A stretch of 64,000 nt of DNA from Globisporangium splendens (lineage: Eukaryota > Oomycota > Peronosporomycetes > Pythiales > Pythiaceae). A program made the position numbers and the translations under genes. The notes under the pieces were generated by a model. It did no database searches. It had not been told where the DNA came from and worked only from the letters and a program-made list of their open reading frames with translations. Of the stretch, positions 12,938 through 24,439 are shown one piece after another (positions within the stretch are counted from its first letter, which is position 1; the number at the start of each line of letters is the position of its first letter). Where the stretch lies: assembly GCA_006386115.1 (NCBI GenBank), contig VFIW01000151.1, positions 1-64,000 on the forward strand. The letters run 5' to 3'.

Positions 12938-13705
12938 ATGAACACCCCTTCTGCTCTGGAAGATGCTGCTGAGCTGCGTCCGTTCGCGTGCCAGGAGACA
13001 GGTTGCAACGCGCGGTTCCGCCGAAAGTTCGCGCTCCGAGAACACATCAAGATCCATACAGGCGAGAAGCCGTACCAGTGCACCGTCAAGTCGTGCGGCC
13101 AGCGTTTCCGGACCTCCGGCAACTACACGCGCCACCAGCGCCTGCACGCGGCCAAGAAGTTTGTGTGCCATGTGAAAGACTGCCACCGCGTGTTCGGCAA
13201 GGCTGAGTCGCTGTCGAGACATGTCAACGGCCACTTGGGACGCATGACGGGCTTTGCTTGTCCTGTCGACGGATGCGAGAAGAACTTCACGACCTCGGGC
13301 AACGCCAAGCGCCACATGCGAGCCCACCACTCGGGTGTTCTTGGACTCAAGAGTCCAAGCGTCTCGGCGTCGCCGTCGCCTTCTGTTAGTGACGACGCGT
13401 CGGCAGCCATCCTGTCTGGTGTGGAGAAACCTGGACGTCCAATGAGGTACAGCGGCATCGAGCCTCTTGAGCAGGGCACCGAGCCGCTGTCGACTCAGGA
13501 TTTGAGCATTTTGCTGCAGTGTTTGTTCACTGAATCGACGGCTACGGCTCCAGTTGTCTCGACTCGACCAACCGAGTGGTTGTTCACGGGCACTACCGAC
13601 CTGGCTGGTGTGCACGCACCGAAGTCGACCTGGACGCAAGAAGGCTTTGCTTACGACGACGCCGAGCTGACCATTGCGGTTGGAGGCACTCCGATGGTCA
13701 GCTAA
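12938..13705 (+). CDS. C2H2 zinc-finger protein, four TFIIIA-type fingers
   Basis: 255 residues from ATG 12938; in-frame sequence upstream reaches only a TTG. Four consecutive fingers of the C-x4-C-x12-H-x3-H type use C18/C23/H36/H40, C48/C53/H66/H70, C77/C82/H95/H99 and C108/C113/H126/H130. A TGEKPY linker joins fingers 1 and 2. The C-x4-C spacing and finger sequence resemble TFIIIA and related nuclear DNA- or RNA-binding proteins. The protein is much shorter than TFIIIA (nine fingers), so it is better called a small C2H2 transcription-factor-like protein. A Ser-rich segment (about 135-155) and an acidic/Thr-rich C-terminus follow the fingers and could be an activation region. No intron is needed. 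It stands alone with empty DNA on both sides. The G-C-rich third positions support real coding. Confidence 0.9.
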   Translation: MNTPSALEDAAELRPFACQETGCNARFRRKFALREHIKIHTGEKPYQCTVKSCGQRFRTSGNYTRHQRLHAAKKFVCHVKDCHRVFGKAESLSRHVNGHLGRMTGFACPVDGCEKNFTTSGNAKRHMRAHHSGVLGLKSPSVSASPSPSVSDDASAAILSGVEKPGRPMRYSGIEPLEQGTEPLSTQDLSILLQCLFTESTATAPVVSTRPTEWLFTGTTDLAGVHAPKSTWTQEGFAYDDAELTIAVGGTPMVS

Positions 13706-16700
13706 GGGTGGGACTACAGGAAGGGAAGCTGTTGGTCCACGGACTGGGACTGACGACGATACCGACACTAGCACGCATAGTTCTCCAATTGCCTCAATTA
13801 TCAAGAGAGGCTAACCTTGTACGATATGAGGTTAAGTAGCCAGTCTCTCGAGTCACAATAGTGTAAAGTATTTCTCCTTCATTTTTAACTAAGCTCCTAA
13901 TGCAGCGATATTCTGCCTTGAAGCAAGAGAGCAACGTGCATAGCGCCAGCAGCAAGAGCAAGGTCAGTCACCCAGATGGTATCTTACTGGAGGGAAAGCA
14001 GCATATCGAACCTGTGCCCATCAAACCTGAGATTTGTAAGGTAGTGCGATAATAAAGCTTCTCGGAGTCCACCCACGGCATGCAATGCCAATTCTCATAC
14101 TTACCCCGAAACAATTCTCTGTCTCGGAGTTTTTGAAGACGAACGCATCGAAAAATTCGATAGAGTCCATCGTAAATTCTCCATTACTTGAAGACGAACG
14201 CATCGAAAAGAGCTCAAGTATCTACTGCATAGAGCATGACCTCTACAGTAGAGTTCAAGACTCTTTCCTTAAGACGAAAGCGATTTGACACGTCAGCCTC
14301 GGTGGTGCGACCACGGAAGAGTACCAGGCAAATCCACATCCTTGGCTGGTTTCGCCAATGGTGTGGCATTTAGGTTCCAGATGACAATGACCTGCTGAAT
14401 GCTTCAAGACGGTCTCGCTGACGATGACAGCGAGCTAGCCACCCAATGAGTCGATGCGCTGCATAGAATCAGCGAGGACGAGAATCTCCCTTAGATAGAG
14501 CAACGTGCCGATCTTTTGGAATCCTTGCTTGTCGTACCTATTACTGCTCTCTCGACGCCATTTACAAATCGGGTATGAGTAAGAAGGCATCTCTCTCGCT
14601 TCTGAGATTCACTCACTGTTGCTGAACGCACGGGGAACGCGGCTCTGGTGTGTAAGGATGCAATTGGAAAGGAAACACGGATCCTGTGGTCAGCCCATCG
14701 TCACACAATTAAGAAGTGTTTCAGCAGTGATGTGCTGCACTGGATACATGACATCTCTCGCTGCTGCTTGAATGCACACACCACCAAATCGGAAAATGAG
14801 AACACGCACAACTGGTTCGAGCGCAGTTGAAACTCGGTGGACCATGGCTAGAACTCCTAGATGGCATTCGAAATGATGCTGCTGGTGAACAAGATGTAAC
14901 TATACCTGGATCGCCTCGCATTTCAACGATAACCACGGCGTCGACTTGGACCAAAGATATCTCCTCCAGGTGAAATGACGTGTTCAATCAGGCAGAGCAG
15001 GGGAGTTGTGCCCATCATGCCGAGGATACAATCTTCACTTGATGTCATCGAGTTGATGACGGACCAGGCAAACGCATATATGAGGTAGCACATCGCCTCT
15101 TTCGCGTCAAAAGATTCTCTGTTTCGTTTTTTGCTTCAAGGCGAGCGCATCAGGACCTCGCTTATGTACCCTGCATGAAGCATGGACTCTACAGTAAAAT
15201 GTAAGAGACGTCTCACTTCAAATCACGGAAGACCACAACGACATGCGTGCGTGTGTCACGGGAAGAAATGCCAAGCACGAGGGCACGTAGGTGTCATACT
15301 TCGAGTCCTCACACACCGCTGTGGGTGAGCTGAAACTCTTGTTCGTATTGATTGGAAGTTACGCTCACCCTGGCAACGTGCAAGAACATTTTCTTGAGGT
15401 AATGGTGATCGACTCTCACGATGATGTAAGTACGAGAGCGCACCAGGTAGTTTTCCATGCCATGTGGTGATGAAGGTAAGTTGAGGTGCTGGGCAGCACA
15501 GTCCTGCTGAACGACTCAAGGAGGCTGTGCTTGCGATGACATCGGGTTGCTCATTGGTGTTGGAGGTGCGTCCATGGTTAGCAGTGTGTCTGAGAAGGAT
15601 GATGGTCTGACATGGAAAGCTGATATAGCCTTTCCATTGACGCCAGCAATCACAAACCAAGTTTGACAGTCAATTGCTCTGAGCTTTGTACAGTTTGCTC
15701 TTTACTCCATTTAACTGATCGATGAAGAATTGCATCCTTCCACCCAAATACATGATGCGGATTTCTTTGAAGACGAGAGCGTGACTTTGAAGCATCTGGA
15801 TGCAACGTACGACGTCAAGATATGCATCAATATTACATACAGCGTGAGCTCAATCATACTCGAATTGCAAGCTCAAATCACCGAAGAGTGCCCACATGGC
15901 CGCATGCGTGCTCGCAGGAAGAAGTGCAAACGCCGAACAGACGTCCTAAGGTTTCACGTGGTCTAAGACTTTGTTTCATTTCGTCTCAACTGTTAGTGAC
16001 TGCGGCCATATTTGAAACTACAGTCGACTGGAATTCGTTGACATTAGAGCGAGATGATGCATCGACCCCCAAAGTGGTCGTGAAGGAGGCATGCACTGTA
16101 GGTAGCTCCGGCTTGAAGCTCTGATCGAGTTTTGCGTCCAACACATAAACCGACATCCGATGTCATAAACTGGTCAAGACTGTCCTGCTAAACGCGCTGA
16201 GTATCTCTATTGGAACCTGCGGAGTTGTGCACACATCGTCGAGGTTGAATCAGGCGAACGAAATGCAGTCAGAGGATAAAAAGGACCGTTGTGGTTGAAA
16301 AAGAGAATCGAATGATGGAATCTGCAGGAGCAGTTCTTTCGTGAACAAGATCGATCACGATCGTCAGTGCACATATTCAGTGATTCTCCGAATCACCAGT
16401 CACTGAAAGTCTACTATTTGTCAAAGGTTTTGGCTTTTTGGGTCGTCTGGATTATTGTAAAAATAGGTGATTGGGTGATGATATTCGCTTAATTTCGTGA
16501 TTTTCGAACCCAGTTGTGGTTTGTACCCATACGAGATCGCTCACTGATTGGCTCAAACATATCACCCTTTCTACATCAGCGATTATTCGGCCAATCGTAG
16601 CCGTCCATACAGCTTTCTGTCATTCCTTTCCAGCCAATGAACACACATTTGTTCCATGATTTTCTGCACTCATGAAGAAGCAGACAAACCAGCATTTCTC

Positions 16701-16718
16701 CATTCTTCTGACAGCATC
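13706..16718. other. Intergenic, 3 kb with degenerate repeats
   Basis: No gene is seen. A motif TTGAAGACGAACGCATCGAA occurs at about 14138 and again at about 14189. A diverged version (GCTTCAAGGCGAGCGCATCA) lies near 15134 and another (TTTGAAGACGAGAGCGTGAC) near 15767. The last 200 bases before the receptor kinase include GTACCCA (16523) and a CCAAT-type ATTGGCT (16547). Confidence 0.45.
14134..15245. repeat. Degenerate dispersed repeat, two longer units
   Basis: The stretch at about 14190-14310 (GAACGCATCGAAAAGAGCTC, then a tract ending CTCTACAGTAGAGTTCAAGA and CCACGGAAGAG) is matched in order by about 15134-15240 (GAGCGCATCAGGACCTCGCT, then CTCTACAGTAAAATGTAAGA and CACGGAAGACC). The spacing is about 940 bases. 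Similarity is moderate and gapped. This looks like two old copies of one element of unknown type. Confidence 0.35.
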
Positions 16719-19700
16719 ATGCGGCACCAACGACTCGGAGCATGCGTCTCGTCGCCGCACGCTGTGCGTCGCAGCCGGCGCTTCTATAGCTACTGCCTGC
16801 TGCAGTGTCTGCTGCTCTTCATAGCGCTCTCGATGCGTGGCGCCAGCGCCAGCGCAGCCGCGGCTTTCCGTCTCCGCGTCGCGCGTCCGCAGCGCTTCCA
16901 CCAAAAACAACAAAACGGCGATGCGAGCGATTCCGAGGACAACTACGAAGCAACGGCTGCCGTCACGTGCCGCTCGGATGTCGATGGTGACGACGAGCCG
17001 ACGCTCTCGATCGAGTGTCCGAGTGTGTGTCGCGGCAGTAGTTTCTGCATTTACTACCCGGAGCAAGCGCGCGGCAATTGCACGTCCAAGTATGGAAGCT
17101 CCTGTTATGAGGGCGATACGTGCACGTACGAATGTCTGACGAGTGCAGCCGACGACAGCACATGGTATATCACGGTATACGACTCGGACGAGGCGTTCCA
17201 GTCGCTGGATACAGCGAATTCGGCGTATGCCGTGCCTTCGGTGCTCGTGAACGGCAGCGTCGTGACCAAGATGGACTCGTTGCTGCAAAACGACACGTTC
17301 ATTCAGCAATTGTACGGTTCCTTCCAGCGTGTCGTGGCGTTGGATAGTGCATTTTCCCCAAATGCACATCCTGTTAGTGCCTGCTAACCTGTCATTGTGC
17401 GTAACCAACAGGATCTTTTCGGGCAACGAGCTCGGGTCGGCGTCTGTGGATGCGAACGGCGGAATCGACAAGACGTACCCAAAGGGCGAAGTCGTGCAGT
17501 TTGCGTTTCCAAAGAACTTTCTTGCTCAACTCAAAGATCTCCATCTTATGTACGTTGTTTTGTCTTCTTGGTCGATGGGGCAGTGCTCGTGCTAGACTCA
17601 CCCGAGGCGATACTGATGTGGGCTGTGGTTGTCGTGTTGCTTCAATAGATTCCTGCAAAATGTCGTGTTCCCAGCCACAGCGAGCGAAGATATGCCCGTG
17701 TTTCCGAGTCTAACCAATTTGTACGTAGACAAACCTTTCTTTTGTGCGGTTGATGACTCAGACACTCAGACAGAGTTGCTTTGGACGTGGGGTGTTGTGT
17801 TTGTCGTTTGTGTCTGTAGTTATGCAACCAACACACTGCTAGAAGAGGTCCCAGTCCCGGCAAAGAACATGCCGGAGCTGCTGGAGCTGTGCGTTGCTGG
17901 GCTGTTGTTTGCTTTGTATTTCATCCCAGCTGTTTGAAAACTGACTTTGTTGTTAAATCCCGTGTGCGGGGTGAAAAACTGGATGTGGCAGCGATCTGGG
18001 CTACAACAACATTAGATCGATCCCAAAAGGCAGCCTCTCTGCAAATCTCACGTATCTGTACGTGCTACATCGCTCGTCATATTTGTGAACCAGAGCGCCG
18101 TCTCGACTCGCGCTGTCAATTGCTATCGCTGTGTTCATGGCGCCGTGCTCCTTCTACTACTTTTCTAGGGATCTGAGCGCGAATTTGCTGCGTGAGATAC
18201 CAGAAGATGTACAAGCCATGGAAAACTTGACGACATTGTACGTGCTTCCTCATGCAATGTGGAAAGTAGAGGGATGTGGGATTGTGATCACAGGTTTTGT
18301 GTTTCTGATTTGTAGATACATGAGCCACAATCAATTGCGCGATGTGTCCAAAGGCACGATTCCCGTTCTCTTCATGGACAGTCTGGATTTTCGAAATTGC
18401 TCGCTTGATCGAATTCCTTCCGACATTCCAAGAATGAGTATGCTCCGATACCTGTAAGTTTCCTGTGGTTACAACCAGACTTGTTGTTTGGTCGATGCCT
18501 AGGGATGTATTCTGATTAGGTGGACGGGTGATGGCCGTCATTCGTTGCACTGTGTTGAAAACTATAGCGATCTCTCGGAGAACAGCTTCTCATCCACGTT
18601 TGATACAACGGTCTTTCCAGTTACCCTTCAAGCCTTGTACCTGGATTCTGTGGGTCTGCAAGAAATTCCAGCGAGCTTTCGTAAGCTTCAAATTCTGTCA
18701 GTTGTGTGAGTGGGAGAACAATGAGCGATATGATTGATATCGGTCAAACGAGCAGCCAATATTGTTCTAACATTCTTATTCAGCTCTTTGGCAGGAAACC
18801 CAATCAAGGAGTGGAATGTATCTCGGCTTCCAACGCAACTAACTGATTTGTGAGTATTGTACACGGACAAGGTTTTGTTGTGTTTCGTTTTAACTGACAA
18901 CACGTCGGTGTCTTTCCAGATCGATCGACTATTGCGGCATTTCAAGTCTGCCCCAGCAACTGAAAGAGCTTTCGTCTCTGCAAATATTGTACTGTCCCTT
19001 GCTGCTCGTCTGCTCAATTTCGTTGTGATTGCTTAGCTTGGTAATGCTCGCCTTTGTGCTTTCTACTATTTGCAGACGTGCACAAGGCAACCGTATTCGC
19101 GAAATTCGACCCGATTCGTTTCCCGCCTCCCTTGTGCAGTTGCATTTCTCCAACGCAGAACTGCCACAAATTTCAGCCGGGTTACTTCCATTATCACTCA
19201 CCACACTGTAAGCACTTGTTTTAGTTTTTCGTTCTGGGTACGGTAGCTGAGATGCTGCGCTGACATCGTTGTCCCGCGTTGTAGATCCATTGTATCATCC
19301 AACTTGAGCGAAATCCCTCCGGATCTGGCTTCCATGAACTCTCTCGCCAATCTGTAAGCACCTTCCGCCCGCAGGTTAGCCCAAACATGAACTTCCAAAA
19401 GTTTGATCGAGACCGCTCTATTTGAGCTTGTAGGACGCTTTTCAACAACAGCCTAACGTTGCTCGAGCCAACAGAAAACTTGCAGTCGCTTGTATACATG
19501 TAAGTGTCGTGCTGACTCCTGCAATGTCGAATGCTTGTTACTGACGCCGATTTTATTCTTTCTGTCGCCACAGCGATCTGGGCTTCAACTCGTTATCGAA
19601 GTTCGAGGCTCGATTGCCAGCAGCAGTGACGATGTATATGGATTCAAACCATCTTCAGACTTTCAATGTCACCAGGGCAAAGAACCTCCTTAGTCTCTAC

Positions 19701-21198
19701 CTTGGAGACAATCAGTTCACTGCCATTCCAAGCTGCATCTTCAACATGACGGCGCTTTTAGTTTTGTACGTGCTACACTTTACCAGAAACTCGGAAGAAA
19801 AAGACTCGTCGCAGGAACTTACCTGTCAGTTGATCGTCTGTGCTTGCTAGGGATCTACGAGGCAACCCGATCAAAGAATATGTCCCGACGTTGGAAGAGT
19901 TCAAATTCTTGAGCAGTTTGAGTTCTCTTGGTATGGACCAGGCTCAGTTTTCGAGCGACTGCGGGGATCAAACGATAAACCTGCACGACTACACAGTCTG
20001 CTCTCCTGGAGGCAAAGTTGGGATTGAAAACAACGCTGGTGACGACTCCAAGAAGAAATCAACTACAGTTCTGTCGATTGTTCTGAATGCGTGCCTTGTC
20101 GCGGTCCTCGTTCTTGTATTGGTCGCAGCGTGGCACAAGCGAAAACTGAGGCAACGGAAAATGAATGAAATGGTGCAAAAGAAGATCGCCGAGTTTAAAT
20201 CGCGCGAAAGCGGTATCTGGGACGACGAAGTCCTGCTGAAGCATCGTCTTGATCACGATCTCGTGGAAGAAGTGCGGTTGATCTCCATGGGGATGTTTGG
20301 CGAGGTCTGGTTGGCGTTGTACAAAAAGGAGTACGTCGCAGTGAAGCACCTGAAAGAGAAGAACCCGGATCGCGAACAGATTCAGAGCTTCGTCGATGAA
20401 ATCAAACTCGTGGCGACATTCTCGCATCCGAAGGTCGTGCGTTTCATTGGTGTCGTGTGGACCAAGGAATCCGACATTGCAGTGCTGACCGAGTACATGC
20501 CGAAAGGAGACCTACGAAACTACCTCGACAACTCGGAGAAGAATATGGACGGCTGGGACGAACGGATGCTGCAGATCGCGTTGGACATCACGGAGGCACT
20601 GGTGTACTTACATTCGCTGGAGCCCCAGTTGATTCATCGAGACTTGAAATCGCGCAACGTGTTGCTCGATGCCGGTATGAATGCGAAGCTGAGCGATTTT
20701 GGTGTGTCCCGATACAAGATGGACGAAGAGACAATGACGGCGTGTGTGGGGACGGTCCGGTGGGTGGCTCCGGAAGTGCTTGCAGGAGACCGCTACAATG
20801 AGTCCGTGGACGTTTTCTCGTTGGGTATCATTTTGAGCGAGATTGATACCCACAAGATCCCTTACTACGATGCGCGAGGAGAGGATAATGAGACATTGTC
20901 CGACACAGCGATCGCCAACTTGGTGCTCTCCGGCTCGCTGACTGCGAGTTTTTCAGCATCGTGTCCACCCGAGATCAAGGCGCTTGCAGACCGATGTACT
21001 TCTCACGATCCCAGCCAGCGACCCAGCGCAATGCAAGTTGCGTACGAGTTGCGTCAACTGCTCCGTCAAGGCAGAGACGACAGCGATGTGAGCTCATTCA
21101 CATTTTCAAGCAAGCGTCAAAAGAGCAAGGGCGAGAGTATGGAAGATTCCTCGTCTAGTGGGAATGTGGACGAGTCCTCAGGGATGATTGCAGTCTAG
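16719..21198 (+). CDS. Leucine-rich-repeat receptor kinase (TKL-like), 15 exons
   Basis: Exons: 16719-17311, 17412-17549, 17649-17720, 17820-17888, 17992-18057, 18169-18237, 18316-18453, 18568-18696, 18784-18849, 18920-18988, 19076-19207, 19285-19353, 19434-19499, 19574-19765, 19851-21198; 1,071 residues. All 14 introns are GT-AG and phase 2, splitting a Leu or Ile codon at the same repeat position, so most inner exons encode one leucine-rich repeat of 22-24 residues. A basic N-terminus and hydrophobic run (about 25-45) look like a signal peptide; ATG 16656 is an in-frame alternative start. A Cys-rich N-terminal domain follows. A membrane segment lies at about 695-717 and the kinase at about 765-1020, with AVK, HRDLKSRN, DFG and APE. 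The first glycine of the G-loop is Ser (SMGMFGEV). The layout predicts a plasma-membrane receptor sensing an extracellular ligand. The ligand is unknown. Confidence 0.88.
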
Positions 21199-21499
21199 CG
21201 TCCAAGTCGAGTATCACTAGATCAATTGTGTGTGGAGCTGGAACAGGGTTCGCCTCGTTTTGGTATGTTTTGTTTTCGCTTGTTTGTATGGCGTTTTCAA
21301 ATGCTCACAGTTGAATCATCTCAATGCATCCTGGTTTGAGCAAGAGTTCTCGAACTCTGCAAAGAGAAGAACCTCATGTTCAATGACAGGACACAACGTT
21401 GAGTCCAAGAGCTGATTGTTGACGAGAACTGCTGCTGTTTGTATTTTGCAGTGGCTAATTGACGGATCTCATGCGAGTGATCAAAGTCAAGCTATTATT
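21199..21499. other. Convergent 3' spacer
   Basis: About 300 bases between the end of the receptor kinase (+) and the end of the dehydrogenase (-). It should hold both 3' UTRs. No other feature is seen. Confidence 0.5.
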
Positions 21500-22268
21500 C
21501 TACCATGGCACGATCTTCCCTTCAAAGCTGTAGAATTTGCCGCTGTCCTCCGGTGTGAGGTTTTCGATGACCTTTGTGAGACCAGCGACCGAGGCTTCCG
21601 GCGAGAGTCCACCAGTGAACCCGGTCATGCGCGTCACGACGTATCCCGGGTGCAACGCCACGGCGATGATCTTGTCGTTCTTCAAGTCCACGGCAAGACT
21701 GGAGTTGATCATGTTGACGGCTGCCTTGGACGCTCGGTAGCCATACAACCGCCCGCTGCCGTTGTCCGAGATGCTGCCCATGCGCGATGAGATCTGGCTC
21801 ACGATGGCTGAGCCACGCGCCGCGACCGCGAGCTTCATGTTGGGCAAAAACGCACGCGTGGTCAGGAACGGGCCGATCGCGTTCACTTCGAATTGCTGCA
21901 GCAGACCTGCCTTGGTCGTCTCGGCGAGTCCATTGGCCTCACCGATGCCTGCGTTGTTGATCAGCAAGTCGATCGGCACACCCTCGAGCTCCTTGGCAGC
22001 GTTCAGAATCGACGTCTCGTCGCTCGTGTCCACTTGAACGAGACGGAATCCCTTCAGCTATGATTCAAAACAGAAGATTTGGCCAATTAGAACTCAAAGA
22101 GCAAGGGTGGGCACAAGGTTTTGCGATGCATGAATGACTCACTTCGTTGGCGCTCGCGAGGTCGCGCACGGCCGCGATGACGTTCCAGCCTTGGGCTGCG
22201 TAGTGGTTGGCGAACGCGAGACCGATGCCGCGGTTGCTACCAGTGATCAAAACGGTCTTTCCGCTCAT
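21500..22268 (-). CDS. Short-chain dehydrogenase/reductase
   Basis: Two exons on the minus strand, 22268-22143 and 22057-21500, with an 85-base phase-0 intron; 227 residues. The classical SDR signature is complete: cofactor loop TGSNRGIG (residues 9-16), NNAG (76-79), a catalytic serine around 132-133, and Y149-x3-K153. Length and motif spacing fit a single-domain cytosolic NAD(P)-dependent oxidoreductase. The closest general resemblance is to the C-factor/sniffer-type carbonyl reductases, but the substrate cannot be read from sequence. It ends with TAG and converges on the receptor kinase gene. The next gene upstream (MFS transporter) lies on the same strand 0.7 kb away; nothing indicates co-transcription. 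Confidence 0.9.
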
Positions 22269-22942
22269 AGCTGATACAGTTATTGAGAGTTGCTGATTGA
22301 TTGGAGTGTGTCAAATTGGAGAATGACAGCATTCGTCAATTGTCTTGATGCCATTCCCACCAAGGGTGAGACGAGCGCTGCCTGGAGGAGTTCACGCAAA
22401 CCAAGTGCGTTAACTCGACTTGCCGGAGCGTCTGGGATAGCTAACCCTGGATCAGCTCTGCTGCACTCGGACAATTTCGCATCAAGTCAACTTTGGTTAC
22501 GGCCACCAGGTGGATGCATCAACAGGTGGCTTCATTGACACGCCAAGTTCGCACGATTACGGCCACCCATGATTAGTTGCTTTGTTTATTTGCGTCATTG
22601 CTCAACAACAACCTGTGTTTTTCAGTTCACCTCTATAAATGGATATTTGCACAAAGATGGTTGGGTCTTCTATAGAGGGTATTTAGTTATGCAGTCGCAT
22701 GATAAAAGGTTGACAGAGTTTCGAAGTTCGACACTGGCAGTAGACAACAGTTGGAAACGCCATCACTCACCGACCGCTGCTGGACAACAAGTGGCTTCCA
22801 GATCCCATGAAGCAACACCACTCAACTAGCGCCTGAAAGAGACACCAGCAACCAGATGCGAACTACTCATGAAACACAGAATTGACCATCGCTTAGACGA
22901 GATGTTTTGGTGTTTGCTGCTGTAGATGCTGCCTGATTCTTT
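22269..22942. other. Intergenic
   Basis: Spacer between the 5' end of the dehydrogenase gene and the 3' end of the MFS gene. No gene or clear regulatory element was recognised. Confidence 0.5.
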
Positions 22943-24439
22943 CTACGAATTGGCAACCTTCGGTGTGGCCACGGCATGGTAGCCCTCTGTCTTTGCATCC
23001 TGGTGTGCGTCTTCGTAGAGCTCGACGTTCTGTCCCTTGGGCTCAAAGCCAAACACGAGCACGACGATAGAGACAACCACGAGGACGCCGCCAAAGACCC
23101 ACATGATCGCCTGCATCGACATGTTCCACGAGCGGAACATCTCTGCGCAGAGGTAGGGACCACTGAAGGCACCGATGCGACTGAAGCCGGATGGGTACGC
23201 CGCACCGACGCCACGGATCGCCGTGGGGTAGTTCTCGGGAGTGTAAGCGTACACGCAGCCCCAGGCACCGAGCAGGAAGAACGAAAGGATCGAGCCCGTG
23301 ACCATGATCTCGGTCTTGTGCGCCGGCACGTACCCAAACACGATCGCGGCCACGAACGAGCCCATCAAGAACACCACGAGCGTCTGCTTGCGACCCCAGA
23401 CCTCGACCAGCGCCGACGCGACCAAGTATCCAGGCAGCTGGAACAGCGTGATGACCAAGATCGAGCCCCACGATCCGTTCATGTTGTACCCGTCAATGGC
23501 GACCAGCTCGGGCAGGTACGTGTAGATCGCAAAGTACGACATCGAGATGCCGAACCAGAGTGTCCACAGCACGATCGTACGCCTTCGGAACGGTTGACGG
23601 AAGAGCAGTGCGATGCGGCCGTAGTGCGTGTCTGGGACCTTGGTAGAGTAGTTGGCAGGAGTGGTCAGGTCGACGCACTCCAGGTCGGCTTTCTCGTCAA
23701 ATGGGTCGAGACCATGGAAGCGCTCAATGCCCTCGACGATCGCGACAGCTTCTTCGTAGCGGCCGACGCTGGCGAGCCACTTGGGTGACTCGGGGGCCAT
23801 GAATCGGACCACTGCTGTGTAAATAACCGGGATGAGGCACATGTAGAACGTCTCGCGCCAGCCGATATGTGGCGCGACTCCGAACGCGAGCCACACGGCG
23901 ACCATGCATCCGATCGCCCAGAAGGACTCCAAGAGCACGATGATGCGGCCGCGGGTCTTGGTCGGCGACAGTTCCTGCACGAGCGTCGAGACCACGGGGA
24001 GCTCGCCGCCGAGACCGATACCCGAGATGATGCGGAACGCCGTGATCGATGTCACGTTCCACGCGGCGCCGCAGAGTCCGAGACCGAGCAGGAAGATCAG
24101 CACTGTCACCAGGAACATCGGACGACGACCATAGGAGTCCGAGAGCGAGCCAAAGAGGAAGGAGCCGACGAAGGAACCGACAAAGACGGCGCCGCCCAGG
24201 AACGACGCCTGGTGCGCGCTCTGCGGGATGTCTTGAGCGATCAGGTTGCCGCAGTACACGAACACGAAGGTCTCCATGGAGTCCATGGCCCAACCGATGC
24301 CCGTGAGCAGGATGAGGCGGATGTAGTACCACGAGAGCCCCAGGAAGATCCCGTGGTCGCGGTCGCCGATCGCGTCGATGCGACGCGTGATTCGCACCAC
24401 GGCCTCGACGTTGTCGCCAGGTCTTCGGTAGTCCGCCAT
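22943..24439 (-). CDS. Major facilitator superfamily transporter (SV2/SVOP/NiaP-like)
   Basis: One uninterrupted exon of 498 residues from an ATG at 24439 to TAG. About twelve hydrophobic segments are visible, with a cytosolic N-terminus of about 40 residues. The signature between helices 2 and 3 is GSLSDSYGRRP. A GELPVVSTLVQE stretch falls in helix 4, and PESPKWLASVGRYEEA follows helix 6, the PESPRWL box of sugar- and organic-ion-type MFS carriers. The best family resemblance is to SV2-related/SVOP proteins and their nicotinate-carrier (NiaP) relatives, so the substrate is probably an organic acid, nicotinate-like compound or sugar (inference). Third-position GC is high, unlike the flanks, consistent with a conserved, well-expressed gene. 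It has no introns, whereas several neighbours do. Confidence 0.9.
   Translation of the reverse strand: MADYRRPGDNVEAVVRITRRIDAIGDRDHGIFLGLSWYYIRLILLTGIGWAMDSMETFVFVYCGNLIAQDIPQSAHQASFLGGAVFVGSFVGSFLFGSLSDSYGRRPMFLVTVLIFLLGLGLCGAAWNVTSITAFRIISGIGLGGELPVVSTLVQELSPTKTRGRIIVLLESFWAIGCMVAVWLAFGVAPHIGWRETFYMCLIPVIYTAVVRFMAPESPKWLASVGRYEEAVAIVEGIERFHGLDPFDEKADLECVDLTTPANYSTKVPDTHYGRIALLFRQPFRRRTIVLWTLWFGISMSYFAIYTYLPELVAIDGYNMNGSWGSILVITLFQLPGYLVASALVEVWGRKQTLVVFLMGSFVAAIVFGYVPAHKTEIMVTGSILSFFLLGAWGCVYAYTPENYPTAIRGVGAAYPSGFSRIGAFSGPYLCAEMFRSWNMSMQAIMWVFGGVLVVVSIVVLVFGFEPKGQNVELYEDAHQDAKTEGYHAVATPKVANS

Noticed and set aside
12908..13804. 298-codon minus-strand frame over the C2H2 gene
   Set aside because: The plus strand has four perfect zinc fingers. 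The antisense openness follows from GC-rich third positions.
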